Assembly: GCA_003157225.1 (NCBI GenBank) | Contig: PMIZ01000372.1 | Coordinates: forward strand, 3,986-14,566 | Source of the DNA: Actinomycetota bacterium | GTDB taxonomy: Bacteria; Actinomycetota; Thermoleophilia; RBG-16-64-13 | DNA length: 10,581 bases | Direction: 5' to 3' | Shown here: piece after piece, positions 1 through 8,050 of the stretch | Layout: each line of letters opens with the position of its first letter | Numbering within the stretch: the first letter of the stretch is position 1 | Notes under the pieces: generated by a model | What the model was told of the DNA's origin: nothing | Seen by the model: only the letters and a program-made list of their open reading frames with translations | The model's database searches: none | Translations under genes and position numbers: made by a program

Positions 1-576
1 GAAGTACGAGACGTCGGCGATGTGCACGTACACCACCGTGGTACCGGCGGGAGTCCGCTCAAACGAAAGAGCGTCGTCAAAATCTTGGGCCATCACTGGA
101 TCGACGGTGAAGGTATAGAGGTGACGCACATCGATCCGGTACGCATCCACGTCTTCTTGCCACTCGGCCGCTTTGGCCGCGTCGGCCAGCACCTTGGGGC
201 CGAAACCCCGCTGGACCAGGCGGTCGACCAGAAGCGCGTTCATGACGTCGCCGAGCACGTTGCTCTTGCCCAAGGAGCGGACGATGCTGGCCTTGAACCC
301 GTAGCTGAACGTGAACAGCACCAGATCGCCCGGTTGCGGACGGATGGGGCTGCGTTCCACCGGCAGCGCCGGACCGGGCTGGAACAATGGTTCCACTTCC
401 AGGCTCTTGCCGCGCCTGACTATGACTCCGGCGACGTTGGCCGACTTTCCGCTGGGGTCACCGGCCGGGATGAGACCGGCTCGGGCGAGTTGCGACCTGC
501 GCCGGTCGGAGCGGCTGCGACCGGGGGTGTGCCGCGCCACCGGGTCAGCTCCCGACGGCCACCGGCGGCCAGTCAT
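1..576 (-). CDS. RNase R/RNase II family 3'-5' exoribonuclease, N-terminal part (cut by window edge)
   Basis: This is the first 192 residues of an RNB-family exoribonuclease, which degrades RNA from the 3' end with metal-dependent hydrolysis. The reading frame is open from ATG 576 to the window edge, and a TAG lies directly upstream of that ATG. Residues about 48-100 look like the small OB/cold-shock RNA-binding region. Residues 105-135 (SNVLGDVMNALLVDRL and following) fit the linker seen before the catalytic domain. Residues 158-170 read VDPVMAQDFDDAL, with D159, D165, D167 and D168 at the same spacing as the four catalytic aspartates of E. coli RNase II. The VHIADVS motif follows at 184-190. 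The start overlaps the end of prmA by 32 bases, so translation is probably coupled. No clear Shine-Dalgarno is visible. The N-terminus is short and basic, without the helix-turn-helix of long RNase R forms. Whether it is RNase R or RNase II cannot be settled without the C-terminus. Confidence 0.9.
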   Translation of the reverse strand, partial: MTGRRWPSGADPVARHTPGRSRSDRRRSQLARAGLIPAGDPSGKSANVAGVIVRRGKSLEVEPLFQPGPALPVERSPIRPQPGDLVLFTFSYGFKASIVRSLGKSNVLGDVMNALLVDRLVQRGFGPKVLADAAKAAEWQEDVDAYRIDVRHLYTFTVDPVMAQDFDDALSFERTPAGTTVVYVHIADVSYF

Positions 577-1693
577 CTAGCGAGGTTGGAGCGCGTGCGA
601 GCAGCAGCTCCAGGCTGACCCATTCCGCCTCCTGCATGCGCCGTCCTTGCACGAACCCACACAGGTTGCTGACGCCCAGCAGCTCCAGTTCCTGGGCCCC
701 CTCGAGGATGCCGGAGACCACCAGCCGCGTCGGACCCGAGGCCGACGAGCCCACCCCGTCCCACGAGCCCTGCCCGTGAGCCAGTCTCCGTATGAGGGCA
801 AGCACCGGCTCGAGCGTCATGTTGGCAAGCACGGTCGCTCCGGCGAACCAATAGGGCGAGGCGCCCTCGATGTCGGCTTGGTGCACTTCGACGATGGTCC
901 CCACTGCGTTCGCAGCCACGTTCTCACGGGCCGATACCAGGGCGACCGCATCGTTGTCGAAAGCGAAGACGGGCCCCCAGCCCAGCTTCGCCGCGGCGAT
1001 GGCAAGGATGCCCGACCCGGTGCCAGCGTCAACCAAGGGCCCGAGGAGCGGTCGTCCCGCCCCATCCAGGTTGCCCGCGTTCTGAAGCAGGTGAAGGACA
1101 CCTCTGGTGGTAGGGTGAAGACCGGTGCCGAAGCCGAGCCCGGGATTGATGACCACGTCTACGAGATCGCGGCCCGGCGGCGGCGGTTCCCACGGCGGCC
1201 GGATGCGCACCTCGTCTATGACGATGGGCCGGAAGTGGTCTCTCCAGCCTTCGACCCAGTCGCGCGAGACCTCGCGGGTTTCGATGCTGACCTGCCCCAA
1301 AGCCGCGACCTCAGGAGGAAGCGCCGCCAGCACCTCATCGGCGCTCACGGCCGCTCCTGCGGGCGAACCACCGGGATAGAAGACCAAGGTGACGAGAGGG
1401 TCAGCGCCACCGACGGCTTGGTCGCCACCACCCGCGGCCTGGTCCGCGCCGCGACCGCCCGCCAGCCCCTGCGGGGGCTTCGCCCCAACGATCTCCATCT
1501 CGAACGGCCCCAGGAGGTCCATGAGAACGGCTCCGACCACCTCCGCGAGGGACCTCGGCACGAGCACGCGAACGGAAAGATCGCTAGCGCCGTCGACTGT
1601 GGCGCTACTCCCAGCGCCGTCGCCGGTAGCGCCACTCCCAGCGCGGGCGCCCCCGGGATGGTCGTCGGCGCCGCGCGGCGCGGGTGGGGTCAT
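545..1693 (-). CDS. prmA: Ribosomal protein L11 methyltransferase PrmA
   Basis: SAM-dependent methyltransferase that trimethylates ribosomal protein L11. The 382-residue product carries the PrmA signatures: DWVEGWRDHFRPIVI (145-159), matching the DWE..W.D.F.P segment before the catalytic domain; NPGLGFGTGLHPTT (183-196); the SAM-binding loop VDAGTGSGILAIAAAKLG (221-238); the acidic DND (246-248); and ANMTLEP (290-296) where the family usually has ANIL..P. I chose ATG 1693 because it forms TGATG with the dnaJ stop; the frame stays open another 24 codons upstream, but only inside dnaJ. The E. coli protein is 293 residues. The extra length is mainly an Ala/Gly-rich N-terminal tail (about 1-38) and an insert at about 75-99 with repeated Gln-Ala-Gly-Gly-like units. 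The L11-recognition domain is therefore padded, while the catalytic core looks intact. Confidence 0.93.
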   Translation of the reverse strand: MTPPAPRGADDHPGGARAGSGATGDGAGSSATVDGASDLSVRVLVPRSLAEVVGAVLMDLLGPFEMEIVGAKPPQGLAGGRGADQAAGGGDQAVGGADPLVTLVFYPGGSPAGAAVSADEVLAALPPEVAALGQVSIETREVSRDWVEGWRDHFRPIVIDEVRIRPPWEPPPPGRDLVDVVINPGLGFGTGLHPTTRGVLHLLQNAGNLDGAGRPLLGPLVDAGTGSGILAIAAAKLGWGPVFAFDNDAVALVSARENVAANAVGTIVEVHQADIEGASPYWFAGATVLANMTLEPVLALIRRLAHGQGSWDGVGSSASGPTRLVVSGILEGAQELELLGVSNLCGFVQGRRMQEAEWVSLELLLARAPTSLDDWPPVAVGS

Positions 1694-2835
1694 CAGCCGC
1701 TCAACCAGTTGCGTAGCTTGTGGAGCACGCTCTCGTCGCGCTCGGCGTAGTGCTCGATCCCGCAACTGTCGTCGAACTCCCGTAACAGCCCGCGCTGCTG
1801 CTCGTCCAGATCGCGCGGCACGAGCACGCGGATGAGCAATTCCTGATCGCCGCGGCTGTGGCCGTTGAGGTGATGAACGCCCTTGCCTCTCAGCACCTTG
1901 GAGTCGCCCGGTTGGGTGCCCGGCGCGAACGTCACTTCCTCGTCACCATCCAGGGTGGGCACGGTGATCGTGGTCCCGAGCGCTGCCTGGACCATGGAGA
2001 GGTCCACCGGATAGAGGATGTCGTCGCCCCGGCGCTGGAACAGCTCGTGCGGCGCCACCCGGATGCGCACGTAGAGATCGCCGGCCCGGGCCCGCCTCTC
2101 CCCCGCGCTGCCCCTTCCGGACACCCGGATGCGCTGTCCCGAATCGATGCCGGCCGGGATCTGCACCGTGACCTTGCGCTCGGTAACAACACGGCCCGCC
2201 CCACGGCATTCTCCGCAAGGCGACTCGATGACCTGGCCCTGGCCCGCGCAGCGCGGACAGGGCCCAGTCTGGACGAACTGGCCCAGTATGGTGCGCCGCA
2301 CAGTGCGTACTCGTCCCAGCCCTCCGCACTCCGAACAGACCCTGACCGACTCCGGGTTGGTCGCCCCCACGCCTTCACACGCCTGGCAGGTGGCGTAGGC
2401 CCTGAACGTGAGCTCCTTCTCCACGCCGAAAGCGGCCTCGTCGAGCGTCAGCTCCACGTCGATGGCCAGGTCCTCCCCGCGCGCCGGCCCGGTGGGCTGG
2501 CTCCGGCCGAACGCTCCTCCGCCGAACCCACCGCCGAACAGGTTCTCGAAAAGATCACCGAAGCCGGGGAAGCCCTCAAAGTCGCCGAAGCCGCCTGCGC
2601 CCCCGGCGCCGCGGCGCAGGCCATCGTGCCCGTAGGTGTCGTAGACGCTGCGCTTCTGCTCGTCGCAGAGCACCTCGTAGGCTTCGGTAGCCTCCTTGAA
2701 TTTGTCCTCACACTGAGGATCTTCCAAGTTCACGTCGGGATGGAGTTCCCGAGCGAGCTTGCGATAGGCCTTCTTTATCCGCGGCACGTCGGCGTCCCGG
2801 GGGACGCCGAGCACCTCGTAGTAGTCGCGTTTCAT
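1693..2835 (-). CDS. dnaJ: Chaperone protein DnaJ (Hsp40)
   Basis: Co-chaperone that delivers clients to DnaK and stimulates its ATPase. The 380 residues (E. coli: 376) show all type I DnaJ parts in order. The J domain begins [11 protein letters not shown] and carries HPD at 32-34. A Gly/Phe-rich linker follows at about 76-112. The zinc region has four CxxCxGxG-type repeats, with cysteines at 150/153, 167/170, 193/196 and 207/210. The C-terminal client-binding domains start with [21 protein letters not shown]. The gene begins 7 bases after the hrcA stop and shares one base with the prmA start. DnaK and GrpE, which usually sit between hrcA and dnaJ in Firmicutes, are not in this window, so DnaJ must partner a DnaK encoded elsewhere. 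Confidence 0.97.
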   Translation of the reverse strand: MKRDYYEVLGVPRDADVPRIKKAYRKLARELHPDVNLEDPQCEDKFKEATEAYEVLCDEQKRSVYDTYGHDGLRRGAGGAGGFGDFEGFPGFGDLFENLFGGGFGGGAFGRSQPTGPARGEDLAIDVELTLDEAAFGVEKELTFRAYATCQACEGVGATNPESVRVCSECGGLGRVRTVRRTILGQFVQTGPCPRCAGQGQVIESPCGECRGAGRVVTERKVTVQIPAGIDSGQRIRVSGRGSAGERRARAGDLYVRIRVAPHELFQRRGDDILYPVDLSMVQAALGTTITVPTLDGDEEVTFAPGTQPGDSKVLRGKGVHHLNGHSRGDQELLIRVLVPRDLDEQQRGLLREFDDSCGIEHYAERDESVLHKLRNWLSG

Positions 2836-2842
2836 CTAGCTC

Positions 2843-3892
2843 TCATTCGTAGCGTTCACCCACCAGTTCCGAAAGTAGCTGCGCAGTCTCCTTCACCGTG
2901 GCGATGGCCATCTCATAGTCCATGCGCGTGGGCCCCACCAGGCTCACCGTGCCCAGCCGGCGCTGCGGCAGTCCGTAGCTTGCTGCTACCACGGAGAACG
3001 GTTGGAGGGCCGTAGCCTCGTGCTCGCTCCCGATCCTCACCACGACGGCGCCGGTACCCAATGCCACCCTCAGCACCCGCAGCAAGAGAAAACGTTCTTC
3101 GAGAAGTGCGAGCAAGTCCCGGAGCGACGCCACGTCCTGCAACCGGGGCTCGGCCAACAGACGGGAGGCGCCGCCCACGTAGAGCTCTTCCTGGTACTGC
3201 TCGTCCACCAGCTTCTCAAACGCCGGCCCCAGCGCCCGCAGGAAGCGCACCTCCCGAGGGCTGAGATCGGGATTATCCAGCGCACGCTTGATGAGGCGGG
3301 CGGTGAGCGTTTGATCGTCGAGGCTCTCGTTGAGATAGGTGCGCGCCCACTCCACCAGACCGGGATCCACCGGCTGCGGCCAGTCGATGACGCCTTTCAA
3401 GACCGCGCCTGTGGACACGATGAATACGTACATGAGTTGGTCGGGATGCAGCCTCAGCAGTTCCACGTGACAGAGGCGGGCGCCGCTCATCCGTGGCGCC
3501 AGCCCAAGGGCGAGCAGGTTGGTGGCCCGGGACATGGCATCGGTGGCTTGGTGGAGGGCGGTGTCGATCTCGCTGGCCAGGTCCTCGGGGAGCATGGCGC
3601 TGAGTGAGCCAACCCTGCTGCCCGAGCGGACTCCGGCCCGGGAGGCGCCGCCACCCATGAGATAGTCGACGAACTCACGGTACCCCAGGTCGGTAGGCAC
3701 CCGGCCGGCCGAGGTATGGGGATGGGTGAGGTAGCCCTTCTCCTCGAGAAGCGCGAACTCGTTTCTCACGGTGGAGGAGGAGACCTCCAGTCCGGACCCG
3801 CCGGCCAGCCCCTTCGACGACACCGGCGTGCCGGTGCCTATGTACCGCTCGGTAACGGCGTTGAGAATCGTTCGTTGTCTCTCTGTGAGCAT
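2843..3892 (-). CDS. hrcA: Heat-inducible transcription repressor HrcA
   Basis: DNA-binding repressor of class I heat-shock genes; in known systems it binds CIRCE inverted repeats and needs GroEL to stay active. The 349-residue length is normal for the family. The N-terminus (MLTERQRTILNAVTERYI, then GTPVSSKGL) and the segment SSSTVRNEFALLEEKGYL around 39-56 form the winged helix. HTSAGRVPTDLGYREFVDYL (about 59-78) is the family signature. The C-terminal part ends VGPTRMDYEMAIATVKETAQLLSEL, as in other HrcA proteins. The gene lies 21 bases after hemW and 7 before dnaJ, so it is expressed as part of the operon. I found no CIRCE-like repeat next to it, so autoregulation at this site is not supported by what I can see. 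Confidence 0.96.
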   Translation of the reverse strand: MLTERQRTILNAVTERYIGTGTPVSSKGLAGGSGLEVSSSTVRNEFALLEEKGYLTHPHTSAGRVPTDLGYREFVDYLMGGGASRAGVRSGSRVGSLSAMLPEDLASEIDTALHQATDAMSRATNLLALGLAPRMSGARLCHVELLRLHPDQLMYVFIVSTGAVLKGVIDWPQPVDPGLVEWARTYLNESLDDQTLTARLIKRALDNPDLSPREVRFLRALGPAFEKLVDEQYQEELYVGGASRLLAEPRLQDVASLRDLLALLEERFLLLRVLRVALGTGAVVVRIGSEHEATALQPFSVVAASYGLPQRRLGTVSLVGPTRMDYEMAIATVKETAQLLSELVGERYE

Positions 3893-3913
3893 CGTCCCCG
3901 CCGGATGGGTGAG

Positions 3914-5236
3914 CTATGACCCCCCTGGGTGGACCAGAAGCGCGGCGATCACCGCGTTGCTGACGTCCAGAAACCCTTTATTCAAGCGAAGTCTACCATA
4001 GCACCGCTCAAGGCAGCCCTGGCCGAGTAGCCGGCGGAGCGCCTCGGGGTCCAGTGCGGGCAGCAGCTCCTCTTCGTCGATGCCCTCGCTGGTCCGCAGT
4101 CCGAGCATGGCCTTCTCGAAGAGCCGGATGCCGGGCGACAGGATCTCGACGTCGGGCGATCGACCCGCCAGGTAGTCACGGACCGACCGGGGGTTGGTCA
4201 GCCTCTCGGCGCCGATGGTCGATACCGCCGACGCCCCGATGCCGAGGTAGTCCTGCCCGCGCCAGTAGGCCTGGTTGTGCCGGCATTCATGGCCGGGAAG
4301 AGCGAAGTTTGAGACCTCGTAGCGGCGGTAGCCGGCGGCTTCCAGCCGCGCGACCGCCGCCCCGTAGTGCTGCTCGGAGAAGGCTGAGGCGGCCTCGACC
4401 GGGCCGCCCCCGGCGCCGACTTCGTCGGCGCCGACCGACCTCGCGTCGCACCAGGCGCAAAACGCCGGCGTGTAGGTGAGATCGTAGAGCGAGATGTGCG
4501 ACGGGCCGGCCGCAACCGCCGTGTCGATGTCGGCCGCCGCGGTTTCCCAGGTCTCCCCCGGGATGCCAAAGATCAGGTCGAGGTTCCACTCTTCCCAGCC
4601 GGTCGCGGCGATCGCAGCCAGGGCCTCTTCGATCTCCCGTTGCGTCACCCGGCGGCCGAGCGCCGCGCGTAGCGCCGGCGCGAAGGATTGGATGCCCAGC
4701 GACAGCCGCGTGGCGCCGGCCTCGGCGAGGCGCTGCAGCAGCCGCGCGTCGATCGTGCCCGGGTTGGCCTCGATGGTGAACTCGGGCGCCGCCCGGTTGG
4801 CGCCAGGCTCCGACCCGGTGGCCGCTCTCGCGGGCGCCGCCCGGCCGGCGCCGGGCTTGGGCGCCGATTCTCCCTCACCACTCCGAAGTAGCCACGCCAG
4901 CTCACCGACGAACGGGGCCAGTAGGTCCGGGGCGACGACGGTCGGGGTGCCGCCGCCCAGGTATATCGTCTCGAAGGGCCGCGTCGCGCCCTCGGCGCGT
5001 TCGCCTGTTGCGGCTTGGCCCGGGACGGCCACGCAGTAGCTCGTGGCGGCGGCGTCGCCCGGGACGGCCGCGCCGTCGGGGGCCGCCGCCAGCCGCGCTG
5101 TCAGCTCCGCCCGCAGGGCCTCGAAGTACCACTCCACCCTGCCGGCGCGCGCGTGCGCGCCCACCGGCTCAGAGGCAAAATCGCAGTAGGCGCACCGCGA
5201 GCGGCAGAAGGGGATGTGCACGTACAGGTGATTCAT
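3914..5236 (-). CDS. hemW: Radical SAM heme chaperone HemW
   Basis: Member of the HemN/HemW radical SAM family. HemW proteins bind heme and insert it into respiratory targets and are often mislabelled as oxygen-independent coproporphyrinogen III oxidase. The start MNHLYVHIPFC is typical, and the iron-sulfur cluster motif CRSRCAYC gives Cys 11, 15 and 18, followed by DF. Further family motifs are YLGGGTPT (92-99), EANPGT (156-161), LSLGIQSF (179-185), NLDLIFGIPGET, and HNQAYWRGQDYLGIGASA near the C-terminus. At 440 residues it is about 60 longer than E. coli HemW (378). The excess lies in Ala/Gly/Pro-rich stretches at about 53-86 and 119-151, plus a smaller one with a repeated Val-Gly-Ala unit upstream of EAASAFSEQH. 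AAGGG abuts the ATG, unusually close for a Shine-Dalgarno, but the start agrees with the family. Confidence 0.92.
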   Translation of the reverse strand: MNHLYVHIPFCRSRCAYCDFASEPVGAHARAGRVEWYFEALRAELTARLAAAPDGAAVPGDAAATSYCVAVPGQAATGERAEGATRPFETIYLGGGTPTVVAPDLLAPFVGELAWLLRSGEGESAPKPGAGRAAPARAATGSEPGANRAAPEFTIEANPGTIDARLLQRLAEAGATRLSLGIQSFAPALRAALGRRVTQREIEEALAAIAATGWEEWNLDLIFGIPGETWETAAADIDTAVAAGPSHISLYDLTYTPAFCAWCDARSVGADEVGAGGGPVEAASAFSEQHYGAAVARLEAAGYRRYEVSNFALPGHECRHNQAYWRGQDYLGIGASAVSTIGAERLTNPRSVRDYLAGRSPDVEILSPGIRLFEKAMLGLRTSEGIDEEELLPALDPEALRRLLGQGCLERCYGRLRLNKGFLDVSNAVIAALLVHPGGS

Positions 5237-5282
5237 CCCTTGTGTCCAGTATCGGGCGGTCCCGACCGCAGGCGTGTCTCCG

Positions 5283-5633
5283 TCAGTAGCCCAAAAGCCC
5301 CAAGATCACGAGCACGATGCCCATGGCGATCGCTACGCCACCCAGGATGGCGGTCCACCCCGTCCAGAGCCGGTTGCTCCGCTTGAAGGCCTTCTGGTCG
5401 GCTTCGAAGCGCCGCCGCCGAGCTGCCGCCGCGCCGCCATCGTCCGGGCTGTCGGCCTCCGCGTCCTGGGAATCCAGCTCCGCCCGCACGGCCTCCGCTT
5501 CCTTGAGCCGGCGTTGCCGCACCTCTTCCTGCTCGGCGCGCAGCTTGCGACCTTCGGGGCCGTGCCGCAGCCAGATCTGCACCGCGCCCATGACGATGAT
5601 GATGCCACCCAGGATGATGTATTCCTTGGTCAT
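5283..5633 (-). CDS. Small two-helix membrane protein of unknown function
   Basis: I do not recognise this 116-residue protein as a named family. A hydrophobic helix spans about residues 5-22 ([17 protein letters not shown]). A strongly charged segment at 27-60, rich in Glu, Arg and Gln, is likely coiled coil. An acidic, Ala-rich linker (59-71) leads to a run of arginines (72-75), and a second hydrophobic helix covers 93-114. This predicts a hairpin with both ends on the same side of the membrane and a charged loop between. Its ATG overlaps the lepA stop as ATGA, and hemW begins 46 bases after its stop, so it is almost certainly translated within the operon. Codon use and base composition match its neighbours. 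Its position between lepA and hemW is the only hint to role. Confidence 0.8.
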   Translation of the reverse strand: MTKEYIILGGIIIVMGAVQIWLRHGPEGRKLRAEQEEVRQRRLKEAEAVRAELDSQDAEADSPDDGGAAAARRRRFEADQKAFKRSNRLWTGWTAILGGVAIAMGIVLVILGLLGY

Positions 5634-7450
5634 TTCTTCCCTTCTTTCCCCTCGCCGAGGTCAAGAACGGCCAGGAAGGCCTCCTGCGGGATCTCCACGG
5701 TGCCCACCATCTTCATGCGCTTCTTGCCGGCCTTCTGCTTCTCGAGCAGCTTGCGTTTGCGGGAGATGTCGCCACCGTAGCACTTGGCGATGACGTCCTT
5801 GCGCAGCGCCGCCACACTCTCCCGGGCGATGATGCGGCTCCCCACCGCCGCCTGGATGGCGATCTCGAACATCTGCCGAGGAATCTTCTTGCGCAAGCGC
5901 TCCACTAATCCCCGCCCGACGGTATAGGCCCGGTCGGCGTGCACGATGAGGCTCAGCGCGTCGACGATCTCGTTGGCGATGCGGATGTCGAGGCGAACCA
6001 GGTCGCCGGGCTCGAAGTCCTTCAGTTCGTAGTCGAGGCTGGCGTAGCCGCGGCTGCGGGTCTTCAAGAGGTCGAAGAAGTCAAGCACAATCTCGGCCAG
6101 CGGCAGGTCGTACTCCAGCCGCACGCGGTCGGCGGTGAGGTACTCCATGTGCATGAAGCGGCCACGCTTGTCGTTGCAGAGCTCCATCACCGGGCCCACG
6201 TACTCGGCGGGCAGCAGGATGCTGGCGTGGATATAGGGCTCCCGCACTTCCTTGATGGAGCCGGACTCGGGGAAGTCCACCGGGTTGCTGATGGAGAGCA
6301 CCTGGCCGGTGACCAACTCCAGCTCATAGAGCACGCTCGGGGTGGTGGCCAGCAGATCGAGGCCGAACTCCCGCTCCAGGCGCTCCCGGATGATCTCCAT
6401 GTGGAGGAGTCCCAGGAAACCGCAGCGGAATCCGAATCCCAAAGCCTTGGACGTCTCCGGCTCATAGTGGAGAGAGGCATCGTTCAGCTTGAGCTTCTCC
6501 AGGGCATCGCGGAGCTCCGGATACTGCTCTCCGTCGATGGGGAACAGGCCGCAGAACACCATCGGGGTGATGTCGCGGTAGCCGGGGAGGGCCTCGGTGG
6601 CCGGGTTCTGGGCGTTGGTGAGCGTGTCCCCCACCCGCAGGTCGGAGACCTCCTTGATCCCGGGGATGATGTAGCCCACTTCTCCGGCGTGTAACACGTC
6701 GGTCTTGAGCATGTCGGGGCTAAAAATGCCCACTTCTTCTATCTCGCTGCGGCGCCCCGTGACCATGGAGAGCAACGGGTCGTTCTTGCGGAAACTGCCA
6801 TCGCGCACGCGCACGAAAGCCACCACGCCCTGGTACTGGTCGTAGACCGAGTCGAAGATGAGCGCCCGCGGAGGCCCGTCGGCGTCGCCTTTGGGCGGCG
6901 GGATGCGGTTGACGATCGCCTCGAGCACCGCTGCCACGCCTTCGCCGGTCTTGGCGGAGATCTTGAGGATCTCGGCGTGTGCGCACCCGATGACGCTGAC
7001 GATCTCGTCGGCCCGCTTCTCGGGCTCGGCGCCCGGCAGGTCGATCTTGTTGAGCACCGGGACTATCTCCAGGTCGTTCTCAAGGGCAAGCAGAGTATTG
7101 GCAAGAGTTTGCGCCTCCACCCCTTGGGTGGCGTCGACCACGAGGATGGCTCCTTCGCAGGCGGCGAGACTCCGGGAGACCTCGTAGGTGAAGTCCACGT
7201 GACCCGGCGTGTCGATGAGGTTGAACTGATACTCCTCACCGTCCTCCGCGTGATAGTAGATGCGGACGGCCTGAGCCTTTATGGTGATGCCCCGCTCGCG
7301 CTCCAGGTCCATGCGGTCGAGGATCTGCTCGCGCATGTCGCGCTCGGCCACGGTGTTGGTCATCTGCAGGATGCGGTCGGCCAGGGTCGATTTCCCGTGG
7401 TCGATGTGGGCGATGATGCTGAAATTGCGGATGTGGTCGAAGGCTCCCAT
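5630..7450 (-). CDS. lepA: Elongation factor 4 (LepA), ribosomal GTPase
   Basis: Translational GTPase that acts on stalled or assembling ribosomes. From ATG 7450 the product is 606 residues, close to the usual 600. The G domain has AHIDHGKS (14-21), the switch segment [11 protein letters not shown] (52-62), DTPGH (80-84), NKID (134-137) and SAK (165-167). The LepA-specific C-terminal domain is present, including [29 protein letters not shown], and [19 protein letters not shown] near the end. The frame stays open 25 codons further upstream, but LepA proteins begin at [20 protein letters not shown], so I use this ATG. No Shine-Dalgarno precedes it, and a TAGAAT hexamer sits only 10 bases upstream, which would suit a leaderless or nearly leaderless mRNA. 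It is the first gene of the seven-gene minus-strand run. Confidence 0.97.
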   Translation of the reverse strand: MGAFDHIRNFSIIAHIDHGKSTLADRILQMTNTVAERDMREQILDRMDLERERGITIKAQAVRIYYHAEDGEEYQFNLIDTPGHVDFTYEVSRSLAACEGAILVVDATQGVEAQTLANTLLALENDLEIVPVLNKIDLPGAEPEKRADEIVSVIGCAHAEILKISAKTGEGVAAVLEAIVNRIPPPKGDADGPPRALIFDSVYDQYQGVVAFVRVRDGSFRKNDPLLSMVTGRRSEIEEVGIFSPDMLKTDVLHAGEVGYIIPGIKEVSDLRVGDTLTNAQNPATEALPGYRDITPMVFCGLFPIDGEQYPELRDALEKLKLNDASLHYEPETSKALGFGFRCGFLGLLHMEIIRERLEREFGLDLLATTPSVLYELELVTGQVLSISNPVDFPESGSIKEVREPYIHASILLPAEYVGPVMELCNDKRGRFMHMEYLTADRVRLEYDLPLAEIVLDFFDLLKTRSRGYASLDYELKDFEPGDLVRLDIRIANEIVDALSLIVHADRAYTVGRGLVERLRKKIPRQMFEIAIQAAVGSRIIARESVAALRKDVIAKCYGGDISRKRKLLEKQKAGKKRMKMVGTVEIPQEAFLAVLDLGEGKEGKK

Positions 7451-7460
7451 TAGGGCGGAT

Positions 7461-7466
7461 ATTCTA
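7461..7466 (-). promoter_or_regulatory. Possible -10 element for the lepA operon
   Basis: Minus-strand TAGAAT lies 10 bases before the lepA ATG. With usual -10 spacing, transcription would start about 2-4 bases ahead of the start codon, giving a nearly leaderless message. This agrees with the missing Shine-Dalgarno. No good -35 hexamer is present at 16-18 bases (the nearest GACA is too far upstream), so this is a weak call. Confidence 0.3.
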
Positions 7467-7482
7467 GCGGAAAGGGAGGGCG

Positions 7483-7749
7483 GTGCCTGTCTCCCGGCGC
7501 TTGTGCAATGCGAGCGTGAGTGCAAGACCTACCTTGGAAGACCTGGTCGGCTCGGTTGACTTGGTACGAGAGCGCTACCTCGAGCGCTATGTCCCCGGGC
7601 AGCGGCTCTACTTTCGGGAGGCTTCGCCGGAGTTGGCCGCGAACGCCGTATGGAGGCAATCGCCAGTGGCCCCGTTTCTTGGGAAGAGATCCGAATACAC
7701 GCATGTGGAAACAGGGAGCCGTGGAGTGAAAAGTCCGCTAGACGGGTAG
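7483..7749 (+). pseudogene. Remnant resembling the C-terminal part of a uridine kinase-like P-loop kinase
   Basis: The open frame encodes 88 residues. The stretch at about 18-57 (nt 7534-7653) includes DLVRERYLERYVPGQRLYF and then SPELAANAVW. From memory, the pattern RY..RY.PGQRLY......P...A..V is typical of the region after the kinase core in actinobacterial uridine kinase-like proteins. The P-loop and everything upstream are missing: the frame starts inside the divergent lepA promoter region, and I see no start with a ribosome binding site. After residue 60 the sequence no longer looks like the family and ends at TAG 7747. The reading is therefore a 5'-truncated, degraded gene tail. The family assignment is from motif memory and could be wrong; coding-like composition of the core is the main support. 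Confidence 0.42.
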
Positions 7750-7754
7750 ACATG

Positions 7755-7779
7755 GGACATGCGCAGTCTGCATATGTCC
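7755..7779. repeat. Imperfect inverted repeat (hairpin or operator candidate)
   Basis: GGACATGC pairs with GCATATGTCC apart from an AT bulge, around a 7-base loop. No T-run follows on the plus strand, so it is not a classical intrinsic terminator. It lies about 280 bases before the ATG at 8059, which is far for an operator of that gene. Confidence 0.3.
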
Positions 7780-8045
7780 GGGCTGGTGGGCCCGCCGAGG
7801 GATTAGGAAGCCGGTGGCAGAGTGGCAATTGCGGATATGGCGCCAACGCTCGCACTTGGCACTATGCAGACACGGGTCGCTGCCTCTGTTGAGTTCCGCA
7901 GACTGGATAGTGGCAGTTAGCCCGTCAGTACTTCTGCCGCGCATCGTGGGTGAAGACATAAACAAGCGAGTGTTCCATTCGCCGGTCTGCCGATCGGCCA
8001 ATTGTGACAGAGAAGGAATGTTCAGAGTCTGTTCATCACAGTGCT

Positions 8046-8050
8046 AGGAA
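8046..8050 (+). promoter_or_regulatory. Ribosome binding site deciding the start of the membrane signalling gene
   Basis: AGGAA lies 8 bases before ATG 8059. The frame could also begin at GTG 8041, but that codon lies upstream of this site and has no Shine-Dalgarno of its own, so ATG 8059 is preferred. Confidence 0.6.

Noticed and set aside
22..618. Plus-strand open frame over the left edge
   Set aside because: The opposite strand carries RNB-family catalytic residues in order, so that strand is the coding one.
647..1750. Long plus-strand open frame (367 codons) opposite prmA
   Set aside because: It is antisense to a clear PrmA gene, has no recognisable protein features, and arises because high-GC genes rarely have stops on the opposite strand.
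1858..3015. Long plus-strand open frame (385 codons) opposite dnaJ and the end of hrcA
   Set aside because: Shadow of dnaJ/hrcA; the translation shows only reversed composition and no domain.
5939..6694. Plus-strand open frame opposite lepA
   Set aside because: Antisense shadow of a highly conserved LepA region; no domain seen.
7806..7835. tRNA-Ser-like start (GGTGGCAGAGTGG followed by TGCGG)
   Set aside because: No anticodon arm, variable arm or T-arm (GTTCGAATC-like) follows within tRNA distance, and no closing acceptor strand is found.
8036..8048. CAGTGCTAG as half of a CIRCE operator
   Set aside because: Two mismatches to GAGTGCTAA and no TTAGCACTC half site 9 bases upstream.
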